Shown: piece by piece, positions 12,168-24,600 of the stretch
Position numbering within the stretch: position 1 is the stretch's first letter
Layout of the letters: each line of letters opens with the position of its first letter
Origin: Nymphaea colorata
Lineage: Eukaryota; Streptophyta; Magnoliopsida; Nymphaeales; Nymphaeaceae
Length of the DNA stretch: 64,000 nucleotides
Direction of reading: 5' to 3'
NCBI RefSeq assembly: GCF_008831285.2
Contig: NW_022204507.1
Span: 1,302,001-1,366,000, forward strand
Notes under the pieces: model-generated
Seen by the model: the letters and a program-made list of their open reading frames with translations, nothing else
Told to the model about the DNA's origin: nothing
Database searches by the model: none
Made by a program: the position numbers and the translations under genes

Positions 12168-12345
12168 ACTAACCTGGCTTTAGATTTATCATGCTTCCAT
12201 CAAACTTATATCTCTTTCTAAAACCCAATGCACACGTATGTTTTCCTTGATCAAGTAGGTTTGTCAATTCCCAAACATTATTCTTATCAATGGGTTCTAC
12301 TTTTGCATCCATTGCTTTTAGCTATTCTGTAGATTCATTCAAATT
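12168..12345 (-). pseudogene. Copia C: RT N-terminal fragment
   Basis: The minus strand encodes AMDAKVEPIDKNNVWELTNL, the typical start of the copia RVT_2 reverse transcriptase (a conserved AM, then a TWEL-type motif). It runs on to a KPG motif where stops begin. The catalytic palm is missing. In normal copia order, integrase precedes RT; here the integrase remnant comes after, so the element is rearranged or composite. Confidence 0.7.
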
Positions 12346-12739
12346 AACATCCTCATCAAAAGTTAACTACGTGTTAAGTCATCCATGTCTATTTACTGGT
12401 ATAACTCTTCAGACAAATAAACATAATAGTCAATTAATTATCTTTGCTTTTAATTAAGTCCATATCTAGATGACAAAATTTATATTTTTTAGATCCTTTT
12501 AAATATCTGATGAAGTTGTTTTATCATCAAAGTTATCTCCTGATGGGTCTAGATACAAATCCATTTATGAAATAACTTAAATATGATTTTTATCAGTCCA
12601 TAATCCAAAATCCTGCTGAAATGACAGTTTTACATGGAACTATATTTAAAATATACATAGCTGTCAACATCAAAGCAAGTGTTATTTCCCACAAATATTC
12701 AATATTCATTCCATCTTTGCTGCTCATTATATGTTGAGT

Positions 12740-13560
12740 AGCTCCATAGTTAATCCACCATCCAGTAATATCATGATCAAATTAAACACTTGATTGCAAC
12801 ACAGATTACATCACACTTGTCATTCATTTTGTCGTTGTTGCATCTTTGACAATATTTCTTGAAGTAGCTAAGCTTTCCATCTTTGAAATATTGGACATGA
12901 GAGGTGATTTTTGTGGCTTTCAGAATATTGGACTTTTTTTTTTGCTTAATTTGTCATGTTACTGCTTGAACCATCTTTAAATTGGTGGAATTTGTTTTGC
13001 CCATGATTAACAGCTGTATTATCTATCTCTGGCAATGAAATATTTTTTTTTTTTTTTCATGTGTTCTTGTACGATAGCTAATTGAATGGCGAATTCTGTC
13101 AAAGTTAATGCCTTGGAACCAAGTCAGAGGACCATAACTATAATTTTCTAAGATACAGGCAAACTATTTAATATAGTAGAAATTTTCATAAGTTTGAGAA
13201 GAAAATACCTTCTACCTAAACCAAATTTAGTCATTACTAACAATTTATTAATGTGATCAACAACATTATCATTTTCTTTTATTTTCCATGAATTATATAG
13301 TTATACTAAGAATTGAAATGTGAACGACTGATGTTGTATCATATTACTTACCAATGACTTCAAACATGCTTTTTCTGGTGAAGTGTTATCACAAACTCTT
13401 ATTAAGACATTATCCATATATGCAATGTAATTGCTTTAGCCAAATGGTCATCTTTTTTAAATTTCTTGTAACAATCATTTTCTTTGTCAGAAGATGCATC
13501 ACCAAGTTTAACCATGTCATTTTTCTAAAACATATTCCATTCCCTTGAATATTAAAGCCT
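12740..13560 (-). pseudogene. Copia C: gag, zinc knuckle and protease remnant
   Basis: The minus strand, read against the right arm, shows gag-like sequence with a VVEHINKLLVMTKFGL stretch and a following SLPVS motif (UBN2-type gag). A decayed zinc knuckle keeps the GKLS-FKKYC half, and a protease-like WWINYGATQHIM lies at about 12745-12780. In the last, the usual catalytic DSGAT has become NYGAT, so the protease would be inactive. Many stops interrupt the frames. No LTR was identified for this element. Confidence 0.65.
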
Positions 13561-14066
13561 ACATAGTTCTACGATTTCCATACAAGAAACTTTGTTCCTT
13601 TCAATAGTGCCACCCCTAGTGGCATTTTTTAATCTTAAGCATGGCAAAATTAACAAAATAAAATATCAAATATCCCGTGTATTAAAAGAGTTTTGATCTA
13701 GCCAATTTTAATTCCAAAGTCACATTTTCACATGAGTATGTCTCAACAAAAGTATTCTATTGTAATAAGCGAAAATAAACTTTGGACTTCGTTTGAAATT
13801 TTGAAAACCGATCCAATTGCTTTTCAATATCAATACCATATTTTTCTTCACATTGCAAAGTTAGAGAGACAAAAGAATAAAATAATGGATTTCTTTTGAA
13901 ATTTTCCATTTCCAATTGTACCACCATTCAAAAAGGAGCATCTAAGTCCTTCAGTTTCCCTTTAAATGAAAACGTAAGAACCAGTTTTTCTTTTTAAAAA
14001 TAAAATAAGATGCTCCCTTCTGTTAATAGAAATACCAAGAAATCTCTCAAAGTGAATTACTTGCGA

Positions 14067-14258
14067 GATGAAAGGTCATGTCTCTTGAGGGATGAAAAGT
14101 CATGTCTCTTGGGAGATGGAAAGTCATGTCTCTTGAGGGATGAAAAGTCATGTCTATTGAGAAATGAAAAGTCATGTCACTTAAGAAATGAAAATTCATG
14201 TCTCTTGAGAGAAGAAAAGTCATGTTTATTGAAAGATGAAAAGTCATGTCTCTTGGGA
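14067..14258 (+). repeat. Eight 24-bp tandem repeats in copia B LTR
   Basis: Eight exact-length 24-bp units run from 14067 to 14258, with consensus roughly GATGAAAAGTCATGTCTCTT plus GAGG. Units differ at up to a few positions. As 24 is a multiple of three, the plus strand reads as the octapeptide RDEKSCLL repeated eight times within a 93-codon frame (14010-14291), and the minus strand is open too (MTFHLSRD repeats). The array sits about 150 bp upstream of a primer-binding site, so it is probably inside an LTR. The right arm keeps all eight at 60390-60581. Translation is not implied. Confidence 0.9.
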
Positions 14259-14414
14259 ATTACAGACCCCTTATGTATCTCTTCTATGTAAAGGAACCTC
14301 TCTACCAAAGGCATGCTAGCAAGAAATGCTAGAGCAGTGGACATAGGCCTATTGACTGAACCACTTTAAAAGTTCATGTCCCTTTAATTACTTCTTCATT
14401 TTTTATTTCTAACA

Positions 14415-14427
14415 TGGTATGAGAGCC
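14415..14427 (+). promoter_or_regulatory. Primer-binding site of copia B
   Basis: TGGTATGAGAGCC matches the initiator tRNA-Met primer site typical of plant copia elements (TGGTATCAGAGC) with one difference. It directly follows a CA dinucleotide that would end the 5' LTR. The gag start codon lies about 80 bp downstream. Confidence 0.8.
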
Positions 14428-14493
14428 GCTGATCCTTGTTAGTGCTGCTGCTAGATCCTAAGGATTACATCTTGTGTTGGGGCCTTTAACTCT

Positions 14494-15553
14494 CATGGAA
14501 AATCAAGAAGTATCATCAAATATAGGAGTCAACTCTGATACATGTATGAATTTTCTTGCTTCTCCTCTTCAGTATCCAAGCAATTTACAACATTTCCTCA
14601 CCATCAAGTTAAATGTTGAAACTTATCTTATTTAGGAATCTCAATTCTCCTCAATCTCTATCTCATTCGATCTTATGGGATATATTGATGGAAGCAAACC
14701 TGCTCCACCAATGTTTAGATGTGGAACAACTGAAATTAGTCCATAATATATTGAATGGCTGAGAAAGGAGCAGTTACTTTTGAGTTGGATTAAGTCCTCT
14801 CTATCTGAAGTAACACATGCCCAAATTATTGGTTTAAAAACCTCTATAGAGGTTTGGACTGCTCTTAAGCAATCGTATACTGCTCAATCCAGGGCTCGAA
14901 TAATGCAGTTAAAATCACAGTTTCAATATTTAAAAAGTGGTCTAGTTTTATGGATGTTTGTATAAACAAAGCAAAAGCTATTGCTCATCGACTAGCCATT
15001 GCATCCAAACCTGTTGATAAAGATGATCTTGTTCTTCAAATTCTTAGAGGATTACCAAGTGAATATCTTCCTTTTAAAGTCTGTATGGAAACTCAAAAGG
15101 ACCCTGTCTCTTTGAATGAACTTCATGGGTTTTTTCTCATACAAGAAGCCAACTTAAAATAAGATGATTCTCAAACTTTTGAATCTATTATGCCTGCTGC
15201 AAATATTGTCTCAAAACAAGTTTACAATAAGCAAATGAACTATATAGGTCGTGATAGAAACAACTACCAATCTAGAGGAGAGTCTGAAAAAGTGAGCACT
15301 AGGAAGGTGATCGTCTTGTGTGCCAAATAGGTGAAAAAGTTGGTCATATTGCAAAGTTTTATTGGTCATATACCAACTTGCTTAAAGGAAAAGAGACAAC
15401 GTCTCCTCAAGCATATCATGCAGTTTCATCTAGTACTCTGAATCAAGACATTGGGGATGACAATTGGTATCCTAACTCCGGTGCGACTCATCACATCACC
15501 AATAATATCAACAACTTGTTTGAAAGGATACCAAATGCTTTACAAAGTTTATG
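14494..15553 (+). pseudogene. Copia B: gag-protease relic
   Basis: Reading frames in succession give a copia gag: an N-terminal NLQHFLTIKLNVETYLI segment, a UBN2 domain with VWTALKQSYTAQSRARIMQL, then LVLQILRGLPSEYLPF. A zinc knuckle near 15318 reads CQIGEKVGHIAKFY, with the second and last cysteines lost. A protease start NWYPNSGATHHI follows, where the catalytic Asp of DSGAT is Asn (codon at 15474). The element ends just after this; integrase, RT and 3' LTR are absent. Stops and at least one frame change occur. The right-arm copy (59218-60150, minus) keeps the last knuckle cysteine but has a 120-bp deletion. Confidence 0.85.
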
Positions 15554-15857
15554 AATTCCATTCCATTATAATGCTCTTGTGGTAAATAGAGGAAGCAGAT
15601 CTTGTGACCTGGCAATTGATGTTGTTAACAAACTGTTTGAGCATCCCAACTGGCAGCTGTAGGCGAAGCTTAAAGCGAAAATGGCTTGACATACATAGCA
15701 AGTTGGATTCAACCCATAAAAAGAAAAGCACAACAACATTAAAGGAATGTTAATTCGCCAGAGTAGTGGCCGAGTTTAGACTACATCATGGTGGTGGCAA
15801 TTTTGCATTAGCCTTTGTTAAGGAGTCTTGACAGTAAATTTTTTATTTTTCCAGCCA

Positions 15858-15915
15858 CACCACAAAAAAGCATATCTTTATCGACGCTAAAAAAAACGTC
15901 AATAAAATCATAGAA
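15858..15915 (+). mobile_element. Possible CACTA transposon end with hairpin
   Basis: CACCACAAAAAAG resembles a CACTA-type terminus (CACTACAAAAAA). It is followed by TTTATCGACG and, after a poly-A loop, CGTCAATAAA, an imperfect hairpin as in CACTA subterminal regions. No transposase and no second end were found. Present in both arms (counterpart near 58850-58905). Confidence 0.35.
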
Positions 15916-16019
15916 AACTGAATAATTTCACCGAGGTTTGCTTCTTATAATAATTGCATAATATAAAGTTATGCCATGTACGTAAAGGAAAGAAACAATG
16001 GGGCCAAGTCTCAGATCTT

Positions 16020-16243
16020 TGAAGCTATGCTTTATGCTACCCTCGTATATTCATGAAGAGGGAATTTCTACTGGCATATATGTTCTTCCCTCCTCATGAT
16101 GCAATTCAGGATTGTACGTGTCAACCCTTTTTTGGACTTTGTAGACAAAGGAGCAGGGAAGCCGTGGCTCCTCAGGTGCCTGCACCTCTAAGGCCTCCTT
16201 CCTAAGGTATTCTTTTAGCAGTTCCTGCATCTTATGGCACTAT
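16020..16243 (-). repeat. Segment P flank next to copia A (inverted)
   Basis: In reverse orientation this repeats the GAGGTGCAGGC and TTGACACGTAC landmarks of segment P found at about 5583-5655 and 58565-58645. It is the flank into which copia A inserted. ACTAT at 16239-16243 adjoins the LTR and is a candidate target-site copy. Confidence 0.7.
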
Positions 16244-16772
16244 TAAAGACAATAGAGGCACCATCAAAGGACTCAATAAGGAAACTCCAGCCAGCCATGA
16301 CAATGGAAACAAAAATGATTGTAATGGTTACAAAATGAAGTTGGAAATCAGAGGACTCGCAAAGGAAACTCCAGCTAGCCATAACGATGGAAACAGTAAC
16401 AATTGTAATCATTACAATACCAAGAAGGAAACATCATCTGGCCAACCGTATGAAGACAGTAGTATAAAGACAATGGCTGGCTAGGCAGTCACTAACAAAA
16501 TTACAAGAGACGGAGATGCAGTTGTCAAACAGAGAGGTGCAACAACTAAACAGGGAAATAACAACTGTAAATTAGATATTGTTTCCTCTGTAAAGATCGA
16601 TATAAATTCTGTAAATCAGGAAATGATGATGCCTGTAATTCTATTATAAAAGAAGAAAGATCCAGACCTATCGTCACTAAGAACAATAGCTGCCTTTGTG
16701 GACGTAGGTGTGAGTTTACACCAAACCACGTTAAAATTAGGCATTCCTTCCTTGAATTCCTGCTTTTCTTCA
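16244..16772 (+). mobile_element. Copia A 5' LTR (left arm)
   Basis: A 529-bp stretch that repeats at the other end of the right-arm copy (55392-55922, minus). It contains the doubled GGAAACTCCAGC(C/T)AGCCAT motif seen in all LTR copies and ends in CA immediately before the primer-binding site. It seems to start TAAAGACAAT rather than TG; both LTRs share this, so the edge is either unusual or old. The frames reading through it are not genes. Confidence 0.85.
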
Positions 16773-16786
16773 TGGTATTAGAGCAG
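16773..16786 (+). promoter_or_regulatory. Primer-binding site of copia A
   Basis: TGGTATTAGAGCAG matches the initiator tRNA-Met primer site with one change and directly abuts the CA end of the LTR. This site is deleted from the right-arm copy by a 171-bp microhomology deletion. Confidence 0.85.
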
Positions 16787-16795
16787 AACAACCAT

Positions 16796-17428
16796 ATGGC
16801 GCAAAGCAATTCTTCTTCAAGCGTAGTGTCTGCCCCAAGCAAATATCCTTACCCATACAATCTGAACATTGCCCATTTCATGTCAATCAAGCTCAACCAA
16901 AACAATTTTCTACTATGGCGAACGCAGATGACGGGGCTCATCGAAAGCCCAGATATGACTGGTTTTCTAGATGGAGAATATCAGCCGCCTGCAAAGTTCC
17001 TCACCACCTCTGATGGAAGTACTGTCACCTATAGGAAAAATATATATATCCCAACACGTTGTCTTTGATGAAAGTATCTTTCCCTATAAACATCCTGGAG
17101 CACGTTTTTCTTCTACATCATCTTCCAAAAACGGAGCAACATACAGTGATTGGATGGCATTAGATCATTGTCAGATCTTTCCCAAGATGATAAAAAAGAT
17201 GATTCTTTTCAAGTGATCAATCATCATCATCTCTTGCACAATGGATCATTAGACAATCATTCAGTTCAAGAGGCACATGGAGGAGACAACAATATTTCAG
17301 CACATGAAACATTTGGTAGTGACGATGACCTACATGGTCAAGACGAAAGTGATCTGCCCTCACCAGCCAATAGTGATCTGTGCTCACCAGCCAATGAGGC
17401 ACAAAGTCAACAGCCTGAAGGGAGATAG
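16796..17428 (+). pseudogene. Copia A: gag N-terminus joined to integrase C-terminus
   Basis: The frame from ATG 16796 encodes a Ser-rich start and the copia gag N-terminal motif (MSIKLNQNNFLLWRTQM, then GFLDG). Near 17035 it passes abruptly into HVVFDESIFPYKHPGA, the typical C-terminal end of copia integrase, in another frame. Most of gag, the whole protease and the integrase catalytic core are therefore missing. An acidic Pro/Ser-rich linker (17150-17428) follows and ends at a TAG. The right arm has the same fusion and the same stop, so both lesions predate the inverted duplication. Confidence 0.85.
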
Positions 17429-18254
17429 TTGATCCAAGAAAGTTCCAATATTCACTCCATGGTAACTCACGCTAAGGCTGGTATCATAAAACGAAATCCT
17501 AAGCATTTTTTGGCATTAACGGTACCACTTGTACCAAAAACTGTTAAGCAGGCTCTTAAGGATCCCGGTTGGGTAGCTGCCATGAAGGAGGAGCTACGTG
17601 CTTTGGAACAAGGCCACACTTGGACGTTGGTACCATGCCAACCAGGTATGAATATTGTCTCAACTCGTTGGGTTTTTGATGCCAAACTCAAAAGCAATGG
17701 AACGGTCAAGCACCTCAAAGCTAGACTTGTTGCTTGTGGGTTCGACCAAGTGCCTGGTGTTGTTTTCTTAGAAACATTCTCACCTGTTATAAAACCAGCA
17801 ACTATTAGAATTGTGCTAACTCTTGCTCCCTCTCATAATTGGGATATTCGACAAATGGATGTAAAAAAATGCCTTCTTATATGGTGATTTGGACCAAACT
17901 ATGTTTATTGAACAACCATCGGGTTTTATTGACAACCAAAAACGAAGTTATGTATGCCAGCGACATAAAGCTTTGTATGGTTTACGTCAAGCTCCAAGAG
18001 CATGGTATGATTGGTTTGGCACCTACCTTCTATCAAAAGGCTTTTTCTCCAGCATCTCTGATTCCTCGTTATTCATCTACAAAGATGGACGTGGTATCAT
18101 CTTTCTGCTACTATATGTCGATGATATAATCCTAACAGGCAGCCATCCTATGCTTCTTCAAGAATTCACTCGGGATATCTTCATCACTTCCTTGGACTTA
18201 AGTTTTCAGGTGGGCTCTTTCCAAACCAAAAGCAATATGCCTATAGCCTGCTAG
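17429..18254 (+). pseudogene. Copia A: reverse transcriptase (RVT_2), frameshifted
   Basis: The first part (17429-17887) has HSMVTHAKAGI, then DPGWVAAMKEELRALEQ, STRWVF, LKARLVACGF and ETFSPVIKPATIR, all hallmarks of copia RT. A frameshift at about 17870 (a run of seven A) breaks the MDVKNAFLYGDL-type motif. The second part (17889-18254) carries IEQPSGF, ALYGLRQAPRAWYDWF and the catalytic YVDD at 18114-18125. The frameshift is also present in the right arm. The active-site YVDD is intact here but CVDD in the right arm. The element cannot make a full protein. Confidence 0.92.
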
Positions 18255-18601
18255 AAAGAAAGACCATGACAGCATGCAAACCAGCTATTACACCCTTGAT
18301 TCAAAATTAAAAAATCTGGTAGATGACACCTTTTTCTGATCCAACACATTTTCGAAGTCTGGATGGAGGTCTACAATACCTCACTTTCACACAGCCATAC
18401 ATTTCTTTCTCTGTCAACATCATTAGTCAATATATGCAAACGCCCATGGTCAGTCACTACTAGCTAGTTAAAAGACTACTTCGATACATTAGTGGCTCCA
18501 TTGATATCAGATATCATCTCTATCCTCAGGAACAACTCCAACGTCATGCCTTCTCTGACTCCTACTGGGTGGGCTGTCGAACAACACGTCGCTCAACTAC
18601 A
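18255..18601 (+). pseudogene. Copia A: RNase H fragment cut by satellite
   Basis: Decayed sequence after the RT continues the copia A polyprotein. Its counterpart runs on in the right arm to VADILTKAL near 56000. Here it is cut at 18601, where CTCAACTAC passes directly into satellite sequence GTTACATCTATAG. The remaining RNase H, the polypurine tract and the 3' LTR are missing from this arm. Confidence 0.8.
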
Positions 18602-21600
18602 CGTTACATCTATAGAATGATTTAAAGGATTGAAATCACAAGTTCGTATCAACAGAAGTGTGATTTAAGTGATTCATATGATCACACATACTTAATTCAA
18701 TGTGTTTAACTTGTTGTTACATCCATATTGATTGATTTAGTGAATTAAAATCACAAGTTTGTATGAAAATGAATGAGATTCAAGTAATTCATTTGCTCCC
18801 TTATAGTTATCTTAATGTGTTTCACTTGTTATTACATCTATAATGAATGATTTAAATGATTGAAATCACAAGTTCATATGGATACAAATGAGATCTATGC
18901 ATTACTTTGAACACGTGTAGTTAGTCCGATGAGTTGAATTTGTTGTTACATCTATAGTGAATGATCTAAAGCATTGAAATCACAAGTTCGAACCAATACA
19001 AGTGAGGTTTAAGTGATTCATATGATCACACATACTTAATTGAATCTGTTTAACTTGTTGCTAAGTCTATATTAAAAGATTTAGTAAATTGAAATCACAA
19101 GTTTGTATGAAAATGAATGAGATTTGAGTGATTCATTTGGCGTCTTATAGTTAACCTAATGTGATTCACTTGTTATTACATTTATAATAAACGATTCAAA
19201 TCATTGAAATCACAAGTTCATATGGATACAAATGAGATCTACGCATTACTTTGATTCCTTGCAGTTATTTCAATTAGTTGAACTTAATGTTACATTTATA
19301 GTGAACGATCTAAAAAATTGAAATCACAAGTTCGTACCCATATCAATAATTTAAGTGATTCATTTGATCACACATTTATAATTAAGTATACTTAACTTGT
19401 TGTTACATCCATATTAAATGATTTATTGGATTGAAATCATAAGTTTGCATGAAAATATATTAGATTCAAGTAAGTCATTCAATATGTTATAGTTTGTCTA
19501 ATGTAGTTCACTTGTTATTACATCTATAATAAATTATTTAAATGATTAAAATCAGAAGTTTATATGGATATAAATAAGATCTATATGTTATTTTATAGTT
19601 ACACCTATAGTGAACGATCTAAGGGATTGAAATAACAAGTTCGTAACAATACGAGCGGGATTTAAGTTATTCATTTGATTATGCATACTTAATTGAATAT
19701 GCCTAACTTGTTGTTACATCCATATTGAATGAATTAATGTACTGAAATCACAACTTTGTAAGAAAATGAATGAGATTCGAGTGATTCATCTTTTGCTTTA
19801 TAATTAACCTAATGTGTTTCGCTTATTATTACATCTATAATGAAGGATTTCAATGATCGAAATCACAAGTTCATATGGAGACAAATGGGATCAAATGCAT
19901 TACTTTTATCCCTTGTAGTTAGTCAAACGAGTTGAACTTGTCACATTTACAGTGAACAATTAAAAGGATTGAAATCACTAGTTCGTATCAATGCGAGTAA
20001 GATTTAAGTGATTCATCGCACAATTAATTTAATGTGCTGAACTTGTAGCCACATCCATGTTCAATGATTTAGGGATTGAAATCACAAGTTCGTATGAAAA
20101 TAAATGAGATTCAATTTATTCATTTGATCTCCTATATTTAATCTAATGTGTTTCATTTGTTATTACATCTATAATGAATGATTGATATGATCAAAATCAC
20201 AAGTTTACATGGATATAAATGGGATCTATGCATTCTTTGATCCCTTGTAGTTTGTCCAATGAGTTGAACTTGTTGTTACATCTATAGTGAATGATCTAAT
20301 AGATTAAAATTACACGTTTGTAACAGTAAGAGTGAGATTTAAATGATTCATATGATCACACATGCTAAATTGAGTGTGCTTAACTTGTTGTTACATCTAT
20401 ATTCGTTGATTTAGTGAATTGAAATCAGAAGTTTGCATGAAAATGAAAGAGATTCAAGTAATTTATTTGATCCATTATAGTTAATCTAATGTGTTTCACT
20501 TGTTATTACATATATTTGATTACTTATATTTAATTGAGAGATTAAGTGATTCTTTTGATCACTTATATTTAATTGAATCTGTTTAACTTGTTGTTACATA
20601 CGTATGAAATGACTTAGTGGTTTGAAATAAGAAGTTCGTGTGGAAATGAATGAGAGTCAAGTCATTCAATTGGTCCCTTATAGTTAATCTAATGTATGTC
20701 ACTTGTTATTACGTCTATAATGAATGTTTTAAATAATTGAAATCACAGGTTCATATGAATACAAATGGGATCTATGCATTACTTTGAACCCGTGTAGTTA
20801 GTCCGATGAGTTGAATTTGTTGTTACATTTATAGTGTGAACGATCTAAAGGATTGAAATCACAAATTCGTATCAATACAAGTGCGACTTGAGTGATCCAT
20901 ATGATCAAACAAACATAATTATGTGCTTAACATGTTGTTATATCCATATTGATTGATTTAGTGAACAAAAATTACAAGTTTGTATGAAAATGAATGAGAT
21001 TCAAGTAATTCACTAACTCCCTTATAGTTAATCTAATGTGTTTCGCTTGTTTATTACATCTATGACGAATGATTTAAATGATTGAAATCACAAGTTTATA
21101 TGGATACAAATGGGATCTATACATTACTTTGATCCCTTATAGTTAGTTCAATAAGTTGAAGTTGTTGTTACTTCTATTGTGATCGATCTAAGAAATTGAA
21201 ATCACAAGTTCGTACCAATAATAATTATTTAAGTGATTCATTTGATCACGCATTTATAATTAAATGTGTTTAACTTGTTGTTACATCTTTATTTAATTAA
21301 TTAGTGGATTGAAATCATAAGTTTGTATGAAAATAAATTAGATTCAAGTAATTCATTTAATATGTTAAAGTTTATCTAATGTATTTCATTTGTTATTACA
21401 TCTATAATGAATGATTTAAATGATTAAAATCAGAAGTTTATATGGACGTAAATGAGATCTATACATTAGTTTATAGTTACATCTATAGTGATAGATCTAA
21501 GGGATTGAAATAAAAAGTTCATAACAGTACGAGTGGTATTTAAGTTATTCATTTGATTATGCATATTTAATTGAATGTGTCTAACTTGTTGTTACATCCA

Positions 21601-24600
21601 TATTGAATGAATTAGTGTATTGAAATCACAACTTTGTAAAAAAATAAATGAGATTCGAGTGATTCGCCTTTGGCTCTACAGTTAACATAATGTGTTTCAC
21701 TTTTTATTACAACTATAATGAAGGATTTCAATGATCAAAATATCAAGTTCATATGGAGACAAATGAGATCAATGCATTACTTATATCCCTTGTAGTTAGT
21801 CCAATGAGTTGAACTTGTCACATTTATAGTGAACGATTTAAAGGATTAAAATCACAAGTTTGTATCAATGCAAGTATGATTTAAGTGATTCATTTGATCA
21901 CGCATAATTAATTAAATGTGCTTAACTTGTTGTCACATCCATATTCAATGATGTGGCGATTGAAATCACAAGTTCGTATGAAAATAAATGAGATTCAATT
22001 TATTCATTTGATCTTTTATAGTTAATCTAATGTGTTTCATTTGCTATTATGTATATAATGAACGATTTAAATTATTAAAATCACAAGTTTATATGGATAT
22101 AAATGGGATCTATGCATTACTTTGATCGCGTGTAGTTTGTCCAATGAGTTGAACTTGTTTTTTCATCTATAGTGAATGATCTAAGAGATTGAAATTACAA
22201 GTTTGTATCAATGCGAGTGTGATTTAAGTGATTCATATGATCACACATGCTTAATTGAGTGTGCTTAACTTGTTGTTACGTCCATATTGATTGATTTGGT
22301 GAATTGAAATCATTAGTTTGTATGAAAATGAATGAGATTCAAGTAGTTCATTTGATCCATTATAGTTAATCTAATCGGTTTCACTTGTTATTACAAATAT
22401 TTGATCACTTCATTTAATTGGAAGATTAAGTGATTCATTTGATCACTTATATTTAATTGAATGTGCTTAACTTGTGGTTGCATACGTATGGAATGACTTA
22501 GTGGTTTGAAATAAGATGTTCATTTGGAAATGAATGAGAGTCAAGTCATTCAATTGGTCCCTTGTAGTTAATCTAATGTATTTCACTTGTTATTAGATTT
22601 ATAATGAATGATTTAAATGATTGAAATGACAAGTTCATATGGATACAAATGGGATCTATGCATTACTTTGAACCCGTGTAGTTAGTTTGATGAGTTGAAT
22701 TTGTTGTTACATCTATAGTAAACAATTTAAAGGATTGAATTGAATGTGCTTAACTTGTCGTTACATCCATATTGATTTAAGTGATTCATATGATCACACA
22801 TATTTAATTGAATATGCTTAACTTGTCGTTACATCCATATTGATCAATTTAGTAAACGATCTAATTGAGTGTGCTTAACTTGTGGTTACGTCCACATTGA
22901 TTGATTTGCTGAATTAAAATCACAAGTTTCTATGAAAATGAATGAGATTCAAGTTATTTGATCACTTGTAATTAATTGAGAGATTAAGTTATTCATTTGA
23001 TAACTTATATTTAATTGAATGATTTAAATGATTGAAATGACAATTTCATATGGATACAAATGGGATCTATGCATTACTTTGAACCCGTGTAGTTAGTCTG
23101 ATGAGTTGAATTTGTTGTTACATCTATAGTAAATGATTTAAAGGATTGAAACATCAAATTCGTATAAATATACGTGTGATTTAAGTGATTCATATGATCA
23201 CACATACTTAATTGAATGTGCTTAACTTGTCATTACATCCATATTGATCCAATTAGTAAATGATCCAATTGAGTGTACTTAACTTGTTGTTACGTCCACA
23301 TTGATTGATTTGGTGAATTAAAATCACAAGTTTGTATGAAAATGAATGAGATTCAAGTTATTTGATCACTTATAATTAATTGAGAGATTAACTTATTCAT
23401 TTGATCACTTATATTTAATTGAAAGTGCTTAACTTGTTGTTACATACGTATGGACTGAGTTAGTGGTTTGAAATAAGAAGTTCGTAACAATACGAGTAGT
23501 ATTTAAGTTATTCATTTCATTACGTATACTTAATTGAATGTGCGTAACTTGTTGTTACGTCCATATTGAAAGAATTAGTGTTTTGAAATGACAATTTTAG
23601 AAGAAAATGAATGAGATTCGAGTGATTCATCTATTGCCCTATGGTTAACCTAATGTGTTTCGCTTGTTATTACATTTATAATGAAGGATTTCAATGATCG
23701 AAATTACAAGTTCATATGGAGACAAATGGGATCAATGCATTACTTTAATCCCTTGTAGTGTGTCAAACGAGTTGAACTTGCTACATTTGTAGCGAACGAT
23801 TTAAAGGATTGAAATCACAAGTTCGTATGAATGCGAGTAAGATTTAAGTGATTCATTTGATCATGCATAATTAAATAAATGTGCTTAACTTGTTGTCACA
23901 TACATATTGAATGATTTGAGGATTGAAATCACATGTTCGTATGAAAATAAATGACATTCAATTTAGTCATTTGATCTCTTATAGTTAATTTAATGTGTTC
24001 CATTTATTATTACGTCCATAATGAATGATTTAAATCATTAAAATCACAAGTTTATATGGATATAAATGGGATCTATGCATTACTTTAATGCCTTTTAGTT
24101 TGTCCAAAGAGCTGAACTTGTTGTTACATTTATAGTGAATGATCTAAGAGATTGAAATTACAAGTTGGTATCAATATGAGTGAGATTTAAGAGATTAATA
24201 TTATCACACATGCTTAATTGAGTGTGCTTAACTTGTTGTTACATTCATATTGATTGATTTGTTGAATTGAAAACACAAGTTTGCATGAAATTGAATGAGA
24301 TTCAAGTAATTCATTTGATCCATTATAATTAATCAAATGTTTTTCACTTGTTATTACTTATATTTGATCACTTATATTTAATTGTGAGATTAAGTGATTC
24401 ATTTGATCACTTATTTTTAATTGAAGGTGCTTAACTTGTTGTAACATACATATGGAATGACTTGGTGGTTTTGAATAAGTTCATTTGGAAATGAATGAGA
24501 GTCAAGTCATTCAATTGGTCCCTTATAGTTAATTTAATGTATTTCACTTGTTATTACATCGATAATGAATGATTGAAATGATTGAAATCACAAATTCATA

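Larger units (their letters stand above)
10690..18601 (+). repeat. Left arm of large inverted repeat
   Basis: The whole stretch is matched in reverse complement by 56348-64000: base 10690 pairs with 64000 and base 18601 with 56348. The arm contains copia C (minus strand), copia B (plus), flanking DNA and copia A (plus). Two RT frames differ between arms at 9 of 140 and 6 of 121 residues, so the arms are clearly diverged. The left arm stops inside copia A where the satellite begins. The outer end on the right lies beyond the window, so the true arm length is unknown. Confidence 0.95.

Noticed and set aside
13612-13628. Small hairpin TGCCAC/GTGGCA as a terminator or RNA structure
   Set aside because: A six-base stem with a short loop is expected often by chance in this length of DNA, and no transcript unit is tied to it.
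14010-14291. A real secreted or repeat protein of RDEKSCLL units
   Set aside because: The array lies in a probable LTR, both strands are open because the 24-bp unit has no stop, and there is no promoter-to-stop gene structure around it.
10690-18601. Inverted arms as an assembly artefact (same haplotype placed twice)
   Set aside because: Arms differ by many substitutions, by deletions of 171 and 120 bp and by what lies at their inner ends. A technical duplicate would be near identical. A misjoin cannot be wholly excluded without reads.
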